A stretch of 64,000 bases of DNA from Rhodobacteraceae bacterium IMCC1335 (lineage in GTDB: Bacteria > Pseudomonadota > Alphaproteobacteria > Rhodobacterales > Rhodobacteraceae): assembly GCA_039640495.1 (NCBI GenBank), contig CP046864.1, positions 1,426,001-1,490,000 of the forward strand, read 5' to 3'. The notes under the pieces are model-generated. The model worked only from the letters and a program-made list of their open reading frames with translations. It was not told the origin of the DNA and searched no databases. The translations under genes and the position numbers were made by a program. Positions 1-9,664 of this stretch are shown here, piece after piece. The first letter of the stretch is position 1, and the number at the start of each line of letters is the position of its first letter.

Positions 1-600
1 CGATTGGGGCGCAGGGGCGGCGCCGCTTGTGCTTGCCGCGCCGGCCAAAGACGCCGCCGGGCGTTCGACAGACACAGCATTTGCCGCCGCTTTGATATCA
101 GCTTTTACAATCCGTCCACGCGGCCCGCTACCCGATAGTTTGGTTAAATCAACATCGTTCTGCGCTGCCAATTTGCGCGCCAAGGGCGTTGCAAAAACGC
201 GTGCGCCCTCTGCCGCCTTTTTTGGTGCGGCGCGCGGCGTCGATTCGGGGGAAGAGGCGAGCGTTGCGGACTTTGCTGGGCTTGATGTGACTGCTTCGGC
301 GGCCGGGGCAGGGCTTGCAGGCGCACTGGGCGCCGCTGCGACCTCTGAGGAGGATTCGCCATCTTCCAGTAAAACGGCAATCGCGCTATTCACGGCCACA
401 TTTTCAGTGCCTTCCGCGACCAAAAGTTTGCCAATGATGCCTTCGTCAACTGCTTCAAACTCCATCGTGGCTTTGTCAGTTTCGATTTCAGCCAGCAAAT
501 CTCCCGAGGCAACAGCATCGCCCTCTTTTACCAACCATTTGGCAAGCGTGCCTTCTTCCATCGTCGGAGACAGCGCTGGCATCAAAATTTCTATAGGCAT
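1..600 (-). CDS. pdhC: Pyruvate dehydrogenase E2, dihydrolipoamide acetyltransferase (partial, C-terminus beyond left edge)
   Basis: E2 core of the pyruvate dehydrogenase complex, which transfers the acetyl group from lipoamide to CoA. Only the first 200 residues are visible. Residues 1-80 form a lipoyl domain with the lipoylation motif ETDKATMEF, the modified lysine being K43. An Ala/Pro/Ser-rich linker follows (about 81-130). Residues about 134-171 are the peripheral subunit-binding domain ([20 protein letters not shown]). A second Ala/Pro linker then leads off the window, and the catalytic acetyltransferase domain is not seen. The ATG is preceded by AGGAG in the 12-base gap after pdhB. It is the last visible gene of a pdhA-pdhB-pdhC operon. 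Confidence 0.95.
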   Translation of the reverse strand, partial: MPIEILMPALSPTMEEGTLAKWLVKEGDAVASGDLLAEIETDKATMEFEAVDEGIIGKLLVAEGTENVAVNSAIAVLLEDGESSSEVAAAPSAPASPAPAAEAVTSSPAKSATLASSPESTPRAAPKKAAEGARVFATPLARKLAAQNDVDLTKLSGSGPRGRIVKADIKAAANAVSVERPAASLAGAASTSGAAPAPQS

Positions 601-612
601 GATCCGATCTCC

Positions 613-1974
613 TTAGCGGTAGGTAACAGAATGAACGGCGGCGATAACCTCATCGGTGGTGATCAGGGCATGACGCTCCAAGTTTGCGGCATATGGCATC
701 GGCACATCTTTGCCGGTGCAATTGATCACAGGCGCGTCCAGATAGTCAAAGGCGCGCTGCATAATCACGGCGGAAAGATGGTTGCCAATCGCTCCAACGG
801 GGAAGCCTTCTTCCACCGTGACGCAGCGGTTGGTTTTTTGAACCGAGGCCAATACCGTATCGTAATCGATCGGCCGCAAGCTGCGCAGATCAATCACTTC
901 GGCGCTTATACCCTGCTCTGCCAGTTTATCAGCCGCCTCTAAAGCGTATTGCATGCCGATGCCAAAGCTCACGATGGTAACATCTGTGCCTTCGCGCCAG
1001 ACTCGGGCTTTGCCGAATGGAACGGTGAAATCTTCTATGTCGGGCACGTCGAAACTGCGGCCATATAAGATTTCATTTTCCAAGAATATCACCGGATTGT
1101 TATCGCGAATGGCGCTTTTCAGCAGGCCCTTAGCATCCGAAGCCGAATAGGGCATGGCCACTTTAAGCCCAGGAATATGCGCATACCAGGCTGCGTAATC
1201 TTGGCTATGCTGCGCGCCAACGCGCGCCGCCGCACCATTGGGGCCACGAAACACCATCGGTGCCCCCATTTGACCGCCCGACATGTACAAGGTTTTCGCC
1301 GCAGAATTGATGATTTGATCCATTGCCTGCATGGCAAAATTGAACGTCATGAACTCAACGATTGGCCGAAGCCCGCCAAAGGCTGCACCGACCGCTATGC
1401 CTGCAAACCCGTGTTCGGTGATCGGCGTGTCGATCACGCGCTTTTCTCCAAACTCGTCAAGCAGGCCCTGTGAAATTTTATAGGCCCCTTGATATTCGCC
1501 TACTTCTTCGCCCATCAAAAATACCTTTTGATCTTGCCGCATTTCTTCGGCCATCGCGTCGCGCAAAGCCTCGCGCACCGTTTGTTGTTTCAGCTTTGCG
1601 CCTTCGGGCCAAACGGGCGCGGTATTCGGAGCCAGCGCGGCCGTTGCCGCTTTTGCCGGCGCGGCTGACGCTGGCGCCTCTGCCTGCGAAGGGGCAGGCG
1701 GCGCGGCGCTGGGCTGTGCTGCAGCGGGTTCGCCTTCGGCAAGTATAGTGGCAATCGGGCTGTTCACTTTTACGTTTTCGCTGCCCTCTGCCACGATAAT
1801 TTGCCCAATTATACCTTCGTCAACGGCCTCAAATTCCATTGTTGCCTTATCGGTCTCAATTTCTGCAATGATATCGCCAGCGGCCACAACATCACCTTCT
1901 TTGACCATCCACTTTGCCAATGTACCCTCTTCCATTGTGGGGGAAAGGGCGGGCATAAGAATTTTAATTGCCAT
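613..1974 (-). CDS. pdhB: Pyruvate dehydrogenase E1 beta subunit with N-terminal lipoyl domain
   Basis: Beta subunit of the E1 thiamine-diphosphate pyruvate decarboxylase. Residues 1-80 are a lipoyl domain almost identical to that of the adjacent E2 ([10 protein letters not shown]43). An Ala/Pro linker (about 80-125) joins it to the transketolase-like E1-beta body ([43 protein letters not shown]). E1-beta normally lacks a lipoyl domain; its presence is a known trait of alphaproteobacterial pdh operons. Two adjacent ATGs exist at 1977 and 1974. The one at 1974 is preferred because GGAG lies 7 bases upstream of it and because it aligns with the E2 start. It sits 15-20 bases after pdhA and 12 before pdhC. 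Confidence 0.96.
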   Translation of the reverse strand: MAIKILMPALSPTMEEGTLAKWMVKEGDVVAAGDIIAEIETDKATMEFEAVDEGIIGQIIVAEGSENVKVNSPIATILAEGEPAAAQPSAAPPAPSQAEAPASAAPAKAATAALAPNTAPVWPEGAKLKQQTVREALRDAMAEEMRQDQKVFLMGEEVGEYQGAYKISQGLLDEFGEKRVIDTPITEHGFAGIAVGAAFGGLRPIVEFMTFNFAMQAMDQIINSAAKTLYMSGGQMGAPMVFRGPNGAAARVGAQHSQDYAAWYAHIPGLKVAMPYSASDAKGLLKSAIRDNNPVIFLENEILYGRSFDVPDIEDFTVPFGKARVWREGTDVTIVSFGIGMQYALEAADKLAEQGISAEVIDLRSLRPIDYDTVLASVQKTNRCVTVEEGFPVGAIGNHLSAVIMQRAFDYLDAPVINCTGKDVPMPYAANLERHALITTDEVIAAVHSVTYR

Positions 1975-1992
1975 CATAAATCTCCTTATGCT

Positions 1993-2982
1993 TTAGGCGT
2001 AGATATCCGTCCAAAGCTCGTCCAAATCGGGCTCTGGGCTGGTTTTTGCAAATTCGGCGGATGCATTGACGATGTCTTTGACGTCTTTATCGATCGCCTT
2101 TAGCGCCTCTTCTGTGGTGTGTTTGCCCGTTAACAACAGGCTGCGCACAGATTCGATTGCATCGCGCTCTTCGCGCATTTTCTGAACCTCTTCGCGGGTG
2201 CGGTATTTGGCCGGATCCGACATGGAATGGCCGCGATAGCGATAGGTTTTGATTTCTAAGATATATGGGCCTTTGCCGCTGCGGCAATGCGCAACCGCTT
2301 TCTCGCCGGCGGCTTTCACTTCTAATACATCCATCCCATCCACAGCTTGGCCCTTGATGCCAAAAGCCTCACCGCGGGTGTATAGATCCGGTGTTGAGGT
2401 CGAACGCTGTTGCGCCGTTCCCATAGCATATTGGTTGTTTTCGATCACAAAGATCACCGGTAACTCCCAAAGTGCCGCCATATTGAAGGTTTCGTAAATC
2501 TGCCCTTGGTTCGCCGCGCCATCGCCAAAATAGGCAAATGTAACGCGTCCATTACCAAGATATTTATCCGCAAAGGCTAAGCCTGCCCCCAGCGGCACTT
2601 GCGCCCCAACGATGCCATGCCCGCCGTAAAAATGCTTTTCTTTGCTGAACATATGCATAGAGCCGCCCTTGCCTTTGGAATAGCCACCGCTACGCCCGGT
2701 TAACTCGGCCATAACTCCGTTCGGATCCATGCCGGCGGCAAGCATATGGCCGTGATCGCGATAAGACGTAATGCGTTTATCCCCCTCTTCGGCAGCAGCT
2801 TCGAGCCCAACAACCACGGCTTCTTGACCAATATAGAGGTGACAAAACCCGCCTATCAGGCCCATGCCGTAAAGTTGCCCTGCTTTTTCTTCGAACCGCC
2901 GTATCAGCAGCATGTCTTTGTAATAGCCCAAAAGTTCTTCGGGTGAGATATTGGGTTTAGCTGCCGCTTTTCGTGCCGCCAT
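1993..2982 (-). CDS. pdhA: Pyruvate dehydrogenase E1 alpha subunit
   Basis: Alpha subunit of E1, which binds thiamine diphosphate and decarboxylates pyruvate. At 329 residues it has the usual family length. Visible motifs are LLIRRFEEKAGQLYGMGLI near the N-terminus, the GGHGIVGAQVPLGAG stretch, and the thiamine-diphosphate motif GDGAANQGQIYE. The phosphorylation-loop-like region RYRGHSMSDPAKYRTREEV lies near residue 265. CGGAGG precedes the ATG. It is the first gene of the pdh operon, with a candidate promoter and palindrome just upstream. Confidence 0.97.
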   Translation of the reverse strand: MAARKAAAKPNISPEELLGYYKDMLLIRRFEEKAGQLYGMGLIGGFCHLYIGQEAVVVGLEAAAEEGDKRITSYRDHGHMLAAGMDPNGVMAELTGRSGGYSKGKGGSMHMFSKEKHFYGGHGIVGAQVPLGAGLAFADKYLGNGRVTFAYFGDGAANQGQIYETFNMAALWELPVIFVIENNQYAMGTAQQRSTSTPDLYTRGEAFGIKGQAVDGMDVLEVKAAGEKAVAHCRSGKGPYILEIKTYRYRGHSMSDPAKYRTREEVQKMREERDAIESVRSLLLTGKHTTEEALKAIDKDVKDIVNASAEFAKTSPEPDLDELWTDIYA

Positions 2983-3003
2983 GTCGCGCCTCCGAGTAAA
3001 TTA

Positions 3004-3017
3004 GTTTAATGTTAAAC
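3004..3017. promoter_or_regulatory. 14-bp palindrome overlapping the candidate pdhA -10 box
   Basis: GTTTAA and TTAAAC are perfect inverted arms separated by two bases, 22-35 bases upstream of the pdhA start codon. The palindrome covers the candidate -10 hexamer, the arrangement expected of a repressor operator. The regulator is unknown; a PdhR-like or other local regulator is only a guess. Confidence 0.35.
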
Positions 3018-3037
3018 CATTTCTTACAGTAAAACAA
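3009..3037 (-). promoter_or_regulatory. Candidate sigma-70 promoter of the pdh operon
   Basis: On the minus strand TTGTTT (3037-3032) is followed after 17 bases by TAACAT (3014-3009). This places the transcript start roughly 15-20 bases before the pdhA ribosome binding site. Motif match only. Confidence 0.35.
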
Positions 3038-3097
3038 AAAGAGTTGCGAGTAAAATCTTTTTACGGGCGTATTTACGGGGTTTTGGTTAAAGAAACT

Positions 3098-3400
3098 CTA
3101 GTTGATAACTAGTTCTGAGCTGCGGACATAGCCTAAAATTTCTCGCACACGCTCGTCTAGAAGATCGATATCAAGATATTCGTCCGACAAGCGTTGCGTG
3201 AGGTTTTCCATCTGTTCGACCTCGGTGTTTAACCGCATCAATTCGCTGTTTAAATTGTCCGAAAAGCTGGTGATTTCGGCGCGGCGCAATACGCCATATT
3301 CGCCTTGAATGGCTGCAAAGGCAAAATAACTGCCCAAACCAGTGGCCAGCGAAACCACAGCCAAGAGGCCCCAACCGGAATATGTTCTTGTTTGCGTCAT
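3098..3400 (-). CDS. FtsB/DivIC-family septum formation initiator
   Basis: Small bitopic membrane protein of the divisome family that forms a coiled coil with FtsL and FtsQ partners. The 100 residues comprise a short cytoplasmic N-terminus, one membrane segment (about 10-29, GLLAVVSLATGLGSYFAFAA) and a heptad-rich coiled coil (about 33-80, EYGVLRRAEITSF through LTQRLSDEYLD). They end with the DLLDERVREILGYV region typical of the family. It lies upstream of pdhA in the same orientation, a common arrangement in Rhodobacterales, with its own 115-base gap. The family assignment is good; the exact name (ftsB) is inferred. Confidence 0.85.
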   Translation of the reverse strand: MTQTRTYSGWGLLAVVSLATGLGSYFAFAAIQGEYGVLRRAEITSFSDNLNSELMRLNTEVEQMENLTQRLSDEYLDIDLLDERVREILGYVRSSELVIN

Positions 3401-3546
3401 ACCTGCCTGTCATGCCCATATGTTTGGGCTTATGCAAAGTATGACACAGGTGATTCGCCTTGTGAATCCCCAAAGTTACTTTTGACGAGATTTTTGTTAC
3501 CCAGGGCGCCAAGGCGCTTATCCAAAAGCTGGGTTTGCCGCTGTTT

Positions 3547-4458
3547 TCATCGAAGGCTCGTGTCTTCTCCTGCGACAGAGGCCTCGTATATTTCCTGAAT
3601 TGAATGCGAGAGCCTTTGGTTGAATTCAGCATCGGTCTGAGATGCCGACAGGCCCTCCAGCAGCGCCCGCGAAAAGCTTGCGATCATCCCTGCATTTTGG
3701 CGTAGGCGTTGATTGGCGATGGGGCGAGTGTAACCGCCGGAAAGCGCCACCACTCGCAGAACATTTTGATGCGCGATCAAGGGCGCATAGCGATTGTTCA
3801 CTTCTGGCAGGGTCAGTTTCAAAATAACAGATTGGTTGCTGTTTAATCGATCCAGTTGGGTTAGAATTTCGTCGCATAACAGTGTTTCTGACGCGGCTTT
3901 ATCTGCGCTTTGAATATTAATTTCAGGTTCAATGATTGGGATCAAACCATAGCCAAGGATCGTTTGTGCGATGTCAAATTGCTGCGCGACAATTGCGGCA
4001 ATGCCGTTTGCGTCCGCAGAATGGATCACAGAGCGCATTTTGGTGCCAAAAATCCCTGCATCTGTCGCGCGCTTCAGCAGGGCTTCTAACTCCGGTATCG
4101 GCTTTAAGGTTTGCACGCCGTTCTGCGCCTCTTCCAAGCCCTTATCAATTTTGAGAAACGGCACCACGTTGCGCGTGTTCCATAAATAATCAGCAACGCT
4201 GATCTCTCCCACCTGTCGCATCATGGTGTCTTCAAATAAGATAGCCCCAATGATTTTGCGTCCATCAAATGCGGGCGCGGTCATTAGCCTGCAGCGCATG
4301 TCGTGGATCAGGGTGAACATTTCCGCATCGGAATGGTAGGCGTTGGTTGAAATTCCGTATTCAGCAAGCGCTTTGGGCGAAGAGCCACCGCTTTGATCGA
4401 GCGCAGCGATAAAACCCTGCCCTCTGGAAATTTGGTCCATTTGCGTAAGAGTGCTCAA
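3547..4458 (-). CDS. fda: Fructose-bisphosphate aldolase class I
   Basis: Schiff-base aldolase that interconverts fructose 1,6-bisphosphate with dihydroxyacetone phosphate and glyceraldehyde 3-phosphate. At 303 residues it matches the bacterial class I family: GFIAALDQSGGSSPKALAEY near the N-terminus, ILFEDTM, FLKIDKGLEE, IPIIEPEI and VALSGGYTR. It begins with TTG at 4458; AAGGA seven bases upstream supports that start. An in-frame ATG at 4440 is the alternative. It lies downstream of pgk with a 162-base gap that carries an imperfect copy of the palindrome found before zwf, suggesting separate, sugar-responsive control. Confidence 0.93.
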   Translation of the reverse strand: MSTLTQMDQISRGQGFIAALDQSGGSSPKALAEYGISTNAYHSDAEMFTLIHDMRCRLMTAPAFDGRKIIGAILFEDTMMRQVGEISVADYLWNTRNVVPFLKIDKGLEEAQNGVQTLKPIPELEALLKRATDAGIFGTKMRSVIHSADANGIAAIVAQQFDIAQTILGYGLIPIIEPEINIQSADKAASETLLCDEILTQLDRLNSNQSVILKLTLPEVNNRYAPLIAHQNVLRVVALSGGYTRPIANQRLRQNAGMIASFSRALLEGLSASQTDAEFNQRLSHSIQEIYEASVAGEDTSLR

Positions 4459-4552
4459 TGCGCCATCCTTTTTTCAAAATGCGTTGTTCTGCCCGTTTAA
4501 TTCGCAGATCGGCCAACACCTTCTATCTTAGGGAAAGGTGGCAGCGCAAATA

Positions 4553-4566
4553 TGATAACGCTAACA
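4553..4566. promoter_or_regulatory. Candidate LacI-family operator upstream of fda
   Basis: TGATAACGCTAACA (TGTTAGCGTTATCA on the coding strand of fda) differs at two positions from the symmetric TGTTAGCGCTAACA, and it resembles the perfect core found at 9666-9677 before zwf. A central CG in a 14-base palindrome is typical of LacI-family operators. It lies about 95 bases upstream of the fda start. The regulator is not in the window. Confidence 0.4.
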
Positions 4567-4620
4567 TTTTGAAAAATGAGTTTTTTTTTAACAAAAGGAG
4601 TGTCTGATAGGGATGCTCGT

Positions 4621-5814
4621 TTAATTTTGCGCAAGCGCAGCAACGCCGGGCAGTGTTTTACCTTCCATCCATTCCAAGAAAGCGCCCCCTGCTGTTGAAA
4701 TATAGCTGAAATCTTGTGCAGCGCCAGCTTTGTTCAAGGCAGCAACGGTGTCTCCTCCGCCGGCCACCGAGATCAGCTTGCCAGCTGCGCTCAGCCCTGC
4801 GGCTTTGCGCGCTGCGGCTTTGGTTGCGCTATCGAAAGGCTCTAATTCAAAGGCGCCCAGGGGGCCATTCCAAACCAAGGTTTTGGCTGCGTCGAATACG
4901 GATGCGATGGTGTCAACCGTATCGGGCCCGGCATCTAAGATCATCGCGTCTTTTGGGCAGGCCTCTGCGGGCAAGGTTTCATGGGGGGCATGGGCTGCAA
5001 AGGTGCGGGCGACCACAATATCCGACGGCAAGATGATTTCGCAACCGGCGGCTTTGGCTCTCGCCAGAATGTTTTGCGCTGTATCTGTCATTTCATGTTC
5101 GGCCAAAGATGTACCGATTGCATGGCCTTGAGCGGCTAGAAACGTGTTGGCCATCCCCCCCCCGATCACCAATTGATCCACTTTAGTGACCAAATTGCCC
5201 AAAAGATCTAGCTTGGTTGAAACTTTAGCGCCGCCCACCACGGCCACAACTGGGCGTTGCGGTGCGCCCAAAGCCGCCTCTAGGGCTTGTAGCTCAGCTT
5301 GCATCAAACGTCCTGCGCAGGCTGGAAGATGGCGGGCAAGACCTTCGGTGCTGGCATGCGCGCGATGCGCCGCCGAAAACGCATCATTGCAAAAGATATC
5401 CCCCAATATGGCCAGTGAGGCGGCAAATTTTGCAGAATTGGCTTCTTCATCTGCGTAAAAGCGGGTGTTCTCTAACAAAAGAATTTGTCCTTCCCGCAGC
5501 GCCGCGCTGGCGGCTTCGGCTTTGGCTCCGATTGTGGCATCCGCCCAAATTATCGGTTGTCCAAGTGCGGTTTCCAATGCGGGGATCAGCTGCTTAAGGC
5601 TCAGCGTGGGGCTGGCAGTGCCTTTAGGCCGGCCAAAATGCGCCATTAAAATGGGCATGCCCTTAGCCGCCAATATATCTTTCACGGTTGGAATAATTTT
5701 TTCGATTCGCGTCGCGTCGGTGACTTTGCCTGCCTTCATCGGAACGTTGATATCGACGCGCAGAAGCACCTTTTTACCCGATATGTCCATATTATCTATG
5801 GTTTTCCAGCCCAT
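4621..5814 (-). CDS. pgk: Phosphoglycerate kinase
   Basis: Transfers phosphate from 1,3-bisphosphoglycerate to ADP in glycolysis and works in reverse in gluconeogenesis. The 397 residues have the family's usual length. Motifs in order are [16 protein letters not shown] (about 14-29), [10 protein letters not shown] (about 56-65), [27 protein letters not shown] (about 193-206), [16 protein letters not shown], and the C-terminal [17 protein letters not shown] and [18 protein letters not shown] nucleotide-binding segments. It is transcribed toward fda. Nothing unusual is seen. Confidence 0.98.
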   Translation of the reverse strand: MGWKTIDNMDISGKKVLLRVDINVPMKAGKVTDATRIEKIIPTVKDILAAKGMPILMAHFGRPKGTASPTLSLKQLIPALETALGQPIIWADATIGAKAEAASAALREGQILLLENTRFYADEEANSAKFAASLAILGDIFCNDAFSAAHRAHASTEGLARHLPACAGRLMQAELQALEAALGAPQRPVVAVVGGAKVSTKLDLLGNLVTKVDQLVIGGGMANTFLAAQGHAIGTSLAEHEMTDTAQNILARAKAAGCEIILPSDIVVARTFAAHAPHETLPAEACPKDAMILDAGPDTVDTIASVFDAAKTLVWNGPLGAFELEPFDSATKAAARKAAGLSAAGKLISVAGGGDTVAALNKAGAAQDFSYISTAGGAFLEWMEGKTLPGVAALAQN

Positions 5815-5944
5815 CTATTTCCCGCTTTCTTTCACTAAATTGATTCGATTCAAGCACTGTATAAATGATCTGACGCGCGGTGCACCTTGTTCCCCAAAGG
5901 AATCCAGCATAGGAAGCTGCACCAGTTATCAGAAAGGATCGATC

Positions 5945-6529
5945 ATGGCCGAGAAAAAGGCACCTAAAGCGAAGGCGAAACCGGCGGCAAAAAAGCCTGC
6001 TGCAAAGAAAACAGCGGCAAAATCTAGCCCCTATAAAGATCCTGAAAATACAATCTTGATTGAATTGAAATCAGGAACCGTTGTGATTGAGCTTTTGCCC
6101 GATATTGCGCCCGGACATTGCGATCGGATGAAAGAATTGGCGCGCAGCGGCGCTTATGACAATGTGTGCTTTCATCGCGTGATTGATGGATTTATGGCGC
6201 AAACAGGAGATGTTAAAAATGGCAATATGGAAGCCGATTTTGATCTGCGGATGGCGGGAACGGGCGGTTCTGAACTGCCCAATTTGAAAGCTGAATTTTC
6301 GGGCATTCCGCATGATCGGGGCACGATCGGGGCCGCGCGCAGCGCCAATCCTGATAGCGCCAACAGTCAGTTTTTCATTAATTTCGGCGATAATCACTTT
6401 TTGAACCGGCAATATACTGTCTATGGGCGCGTGTTGACCGGAATGGAGTTGGTGGATGAGATCGAGCGTGGGGAACCGCCAATGACTCCGGATCGTATGA
6501 TTAGCATGAAAGTTGCAGCTGATGTTTAA
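5945..6529 (+). CDS. Cytoplasmic cyclophilin-type peptidyl-prolyl isomerase with Lys/Ala-rich N-terminal tail
   Basis: Prolyl cis-trans isomerase of the cyclophilin family, 194 residues. Residues 1-31 are a basic low-complexity tail with 11 lysines and repeated PAAKK-like units, resembling histone H1-type tails. Residues 35-194 are the cyclophilin domain (CFHRVIDGFMAQTGDV, SANSQFFINFGDNHFLN, YTVYGRVLTGMELVDEI). An open frame continues far upstream, but ATG 5945 is chosen because AGGA lies just before it and the upstream frame is antisense to pgk. The tail is unusual for bacterial PpiB and could bind nucleic acid or acidic partners (inference). The next cyclophilin overlaps its 3' end. Confidence 0.92.
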   Translation: MAEKKAPKAKAKPAAKKPAAKKTAAKSSPYKDPENTILIELKSGTVVIELLPDIAPGHCDRMKELARSGAYDNVCFHRVIDGFMAQTGDVKNGNMEADFDLRMAGTGGSELPNLKAEFSGIPHDRGTIGAARSANPDSANSQFFINFGDNHFLNRQYTVYGRVLTGMELVDEIERGEPPMTPDRMISMKVAADV

Positions 6530-7070
6530 ACTGAGCGCGTTATTTGCCGTTCTAAGCGGGCCGGCCTTGGCGGCAGGTTTGGTGATTGAAGTCGCAGGCG
6601 AACAAAGTAAGGGAACAGTTACCATTGATTTGTTTGAACAGATCGCCCCGCAACATGTTGAGCGCCTCACCACGCTGGCAAGTGCGGGTGCCTATGATGA
6701 CGTGGTGTTTCACCGCGTGATCGAAGGGTTTATGGCGCAAACCGGGGATGTGGAATTCGGAAAAGCCGGGGGCAATATCTCCATGGCAGGGCGGGGCGGG
6801 TCTGAGTTACCAGATCTGCCAGCAGAATTTTCCGATACGCCCTATGATCGCGGGGTAATTGGAATGGCGCGTGCGCAGAACCCCAACAGCGCCAATAGCC
6901 AGTTTTTTATCATGTTTGCCGAAGGATATTTTCTGAATGGGCAATATACAGTGGTGGGCAAAGTCACTGACGGAATGGATGTGGTGGATGCGATCAAGCT
7001 GGGCAAAGGCGCCAATGGCGCGGTTTTGGGCATACCCGACCGTATGTCTAAAGTGACAGTTACCGATTAA
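6522..7070 (+). CDS. Exported cyclophilin-type peptidyl-prolyl isomerase
   Basis: Second cyclophilin, 182 residues. It starts with a signal peptide (MFKLSALFAVLSGPALAAG, likely cleaved after the ALA at about residue 20), so it probably folds periplasmic proteins. The domain motifs mirror those of the gene before it (FHRVIEGFMAQTGDVEFG, NPNSANSQFFIMFAEGYFLN, YTVVGKVTDGMDVVDAI). ATG 6522 overlaps the preceding stop region by 8 bases, which suggests translational coupling. A TTG nine bases upstream is less likely. The pair looks like a duplication with split compartments. Confidence 0.93.
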   Translation: MFKLSALFAVLSGPALAAGLVIEVAGEQSKGTVTIDLFEQIAPQHVERLTTLASAGAYDDVVFHRVIEGFMAQTGDVEFGKAGGNISMAGRGGSELPDLPAEFSDTPYDRGVIGMARAQNPNSANSQFFIMFAEGYFLNGQYTVVGKVTDGMDVVDAIKLGKGANGAVLGIPDRMSKVTVTD

Positions 7071-7091
7071 AGCCGCCCTTTTTTGAACATC

Positions 7092-7132
7092 AAAACGCGC
7101 CTTGGGCTTAGCATTTGCCAGAGGCGCGTTTT
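7092..7132. terminator. Bidirectional terminator between convergent genes
   Basis: AAAACGCGCCT (7092-7102) and AGGCGCGTTTT (7122-7132) form a perfect 11-bp stem around a 19-base loop between the exported cyclophilin and tyrS. The A and T runs at the stem ends let it act in both directions. The tyrS stop codon (7131-7133) lies at the end of the right arm. Confidence 0.75.
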
Positions 7133-8384
7133 ATGTCACCAATTGCACCAATGCATGGCGTTTTTTACCAGCGCTCAGCTTGATTGGGCTGCCAAATGCA
7201 GCCGCATCCAGCATTAGACCAGCATCGGTGAGCGGCTTATCATCCAGTTTGGCGCCATTTTCTGCGATCAAACGTTTGGCTTCTTTGCCCGATTTTGCCA
7301 ATCCTGCTTTGACGATCAGCTGAACAATCGAAATTCCAGCGCCCAGATCTTCTGCGGTTAAATTTACGGTTGGTAAATCATCGCCAATACCGCCTTTTTC
7401 AAACACTTCACGCGCCGTGATTTGGGCTTTCTCGGCGGCATCTGCGCCGTGCAACAGCTTGGTTACTTCATGCGCTAAAACGGCTTTTGCTTCATTGATC
7501 TCAGAGCCTTCCAGCGCGCCCAGCCTCTCACATTCCTCGACTGGTAGCTCTGTGTAAAGTTTTAAAAATCGCCCCACATCCGCATCTGTGGTGTTGCGCC
7601 AAAATTGCCAAAACTCATAAGGGCTGCGCATATCTGCATTCAGCCAAACTGCCCCATCGAGAGATTTGCCCATTTTCTTTCCATCTGAGGTGGTCAGAAG
7701 CGGTGAGGTTAAGCCAAACACCGCGTTGTCAACCACGCGGCGCGTCAGATCGATGCCATTGACGATATTGCCCCACTGATCCGATCCCCCCATCTGCAGC
7801 AGGCACCCATAGCGCTGGTTGAGCTCCAGAAAATCATAGGCTTGGAGGATCATATAATTGAACTCAAGAAAGGAAAGTGATTGCTCACGATCCAGCCGTG
7901 ATTTGACGCTTTCAAAACTGAGCATGCGGTTCACCGAAAAATGGCGCCCGATATCTCGCAGAAATCCCAAATAGTTCAATTCATCCAACCATTCAGCATT
8001 ATTGATCATCAGCGCATCGGAAGGCCCATCACCATATGTGATATAAGAGGAAAACGCGTTTTTGATACCGGCGATATTTTCGTCAATCTTGGCGGGTGTC
8101 AGCAACGGGCGCTCATCCGCCCGAAAGCTGGGATCGCCCACTTTCGTTGTGCCCCCACCCATCAGCGTAATCGGGCGCCCACCGGTTTTTTGCAACCAGC
8201 GCAGCATCATAATTTGAATGAGACTGCCCACATGCAACGATTGGGCGGTCGCATCAAAGCCGATATATCCGGGCATCCCGCCCGCCAGTAAGGCTTTGTC
8301 TAAGCCCTCATAATCCGTGCAATCGGCCAAAAATCCGCGAGACATCATGATATCAAGAAAATCAGATTTGGGTTGAAAGCTCAT
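7131..8384 (-). CDS. tyrS: Tyrosyl-tRNA synthetase
   Basis: Class I aminoacyl-tRNA synthetase that charges tRNA-Tyr. With the start at 8384 ([16 protein letters not shown] upstream) it is 417 residues, the normal bacterial length. The frame stays open for another 70 codons upstream but runs antisense into anmK. Signature motifs are [14 protein letters not shown] (HIGH-like), [16 protein letters not shown], and [15 protein letters not shown] (KMSKS-like). An S4-like RNA-binding domain follows at the C-terminus ([20 protein letters not shown]). It diverges from anmK across 69 bases. Confidence 0.97.
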   Translation of the reverse strand: MSFQPKSDFLDIMMSRGFLADCTDYEGLDKALLAGGMPGYIGFDATAQSLHVGSLIQIMMLRWLQKTGGRPITLMGGGTTKVGDPSFRADERPLLTPAKIDENIAGIKNAFSSYITYGDGPSDALMINNAEWLDELNYLGFLRDIGRHFSVNRMLSFESVKSRLDREQSLSFLEFNYMILQAYDFLELNQRYGCLLQMGGSDQWGNIVNGIDLTRRVVDNAVFGLTSPLLTTSDGKKMGKSLDGAVWLNADMRSPYEFWQFWRNTTDADVGRFLKLYTELPVEECERLGALEGSEINEAKAVLAHEVTKLLHGADAAEKAQITAREVFEKGGIGDDLPTVNLTAEDLGAGISIVQLIVKAGLAKSGKEAKRLIAENGAKLDDKPLTDAGLMLDAAAFGSPIKLSAGKKRHALVQLVT

Positions 8385-8453
8385 GGCTGGCCTCACATAA
8401 TTATTTTGAAGCGCTTCTATACTGCGGAAGTAGGGCAAGGAAAAGGGACCTTC

Positions 8454-9548
8454 GTGGAAAAGCTTATAACGGCGGTTGGCGCGATGTCTGGCACATCTTT
8501 GGATGGGGTGGATGTGGCGGAAATCACCACGGATGGTCAGAAAATCGCCTCGTTTGGGGCCAGTGCCTATCACCCCTACAGCGCAGCTGATCATGATATT
8601 TTGTCTTCGGTGCTTGGGAAGTGGCCCGAGGCGCAGGGGCTAGAGGCGGCGCGCGGGCTTATTCATCAACGGCATTTAGAGGCCTATCAGATGCTTGATG
8701 CGGCTGACCTATATGGGTTTCATGGGCAAACTCTAGCCCATGATCCAGGGGGAAGGGGAACCCACCAATTGGGCGATGGGCAGGTTTTGGCGCAAAGGCT
8801 TGGCAAGCCCGTTGCTTGGGATTTTCGAAGCAAGGATGTGGCGCTGGGCGGGCAGGGCGCGCCTTTGGCCCCGTTTTTTCATTTTGCCTGCGCGCAATGG
8901 GCGGGTTTGGACGCGCCAGTGGCGTTTTTAAACTTGGGCGGTGTCGGCAATTTGACATGGCTTGATCCCCGCTGCGCGGCACCGGAAGAAAAAGCCGCCC
9001 TGCTTGCCTTTGATACGGGTCCTGCCAATGCCCCGCTGAACGACCTTATGCGGTATCGTTTGGGGCATCCCGTCGATCAAGAGGGGCGCTTGGCCGCCAC
9101 GGGGCAGGTTGATTCAAAATTGTTGTCACGCTGGAAAATGCATCCTTATTTTTCTCAAAATGTGCCAAAATCCTTGGATCGCAACGCGTTTTTGGCAGAG
9201 CTTGCAGACCTTGCAGATTTGTCTTTGCCAGATGCTTTGGCCACCGCGGTGGGCTTTGCCGCATTTGGCGTGGCCGAAGCGGTTGAGCGCTGCCCAATTG
9301 CGCCCGCTGCGCTTTACCTTTGCGGGGGTGGCCGCCATAATCTGGCGCTTTGTGATGCGATCCGCGCGCAAGTCGCCTGTCCTGTACAGCCTGTGGAAGC
9401 GATTGGTCTGAACGGAGATATGTTGGAGGCCCAGGCCTTTGCGTATTTGGCGGTGCGGGTGTTACGGGGTCTGCCCATTTCTGCTCCAATGACAACCGGG
9501 GTGTCTCAGCCTATCTCGGGGGGGCGCATCGCTGATCTTAATTTTTAA
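8454..9548 (+). CDS. anmK: Anhydro-N-acetylmuramic acid kinase
   Basis: Recycles cell-wall 1,6-anhydroMurNAc by hydrolysing the anhydro ring and phosphorylating it to MurNAc-6-phosphate. The N-terminal nucleotide-binding motif [14 protein letters not shown] and internal [26 protein letters not shown] and [10 protein letters not shown] are diagnostic. The GTG at 8454 (VEKLITAV) gives 364 residues, close to the family's ~370, and has AAAAGGG six bases upstream; a TTG further up would give a spurious 27-residue leader. It belongs to the same recycling pathway as nagZ, found elsewhere in this window. Confidence 0.94.
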   Translation: MEKLITAVGAMSGTSLDGVDVAEITTDGQKIASFGASAYHPYSAADHDILSSVLGKWPEAQGLEAARGLIHQRHLEAYQMLDAADLYGFHGQTLAHDPGGRGTHQLGDGQVLAQRLGKPVAWDFRSKDVALGGQGAPLAPFFHFACAQWAGLDAPVAFLNLGGVGNLTWLDPRCAAPEEKAALLAFDTGPANAPLNDLMRYRLGHPVDQEGRLAATGQVDSKLLSRWKMHPYFSQNVPKSLDRNAFLAELADLADLSLPDALATAVGFAAFGVAEAVERCPIAPAALYLCGGGRHNLALCDAIRAQVACPVQPVEAIGLNGDMLEAQAFAYLAVRVLRGLPISAPMTTGVSQPISGGRIADLNF

Positions 9549-9585
9549 GCAGAAAGATTAAAATATTTCATGCAGGCTTTGAACA

Positions 9586-9644
9586 AAACGGGCTGAAGAT
9601 CCCAGAAGTGGCAGGTCAAAAAACAGCATAGACTTTGCCCGTTT
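9586..9644 (+). terminator. Weak inverted repeat downstream of anmK
   Basis: AAACGGGC (9586-9593) can pair with GCCCGTTT (9637-9644) across a 43-base loop, ending in T residues. The large loop makes this only a possible terminator for anmK. Confidence 0.25.
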
Positions 9645-9664
9645 ATTTGCCTAAAAGCGGCCTA

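Noticed and set aside
5465..5944. Upstream extension of the first cyclophilin frame by about 160 codons
   Set aside because: That part is antisense to pgk and has no family similarity; the ATG at 5945 has a ribosome site.
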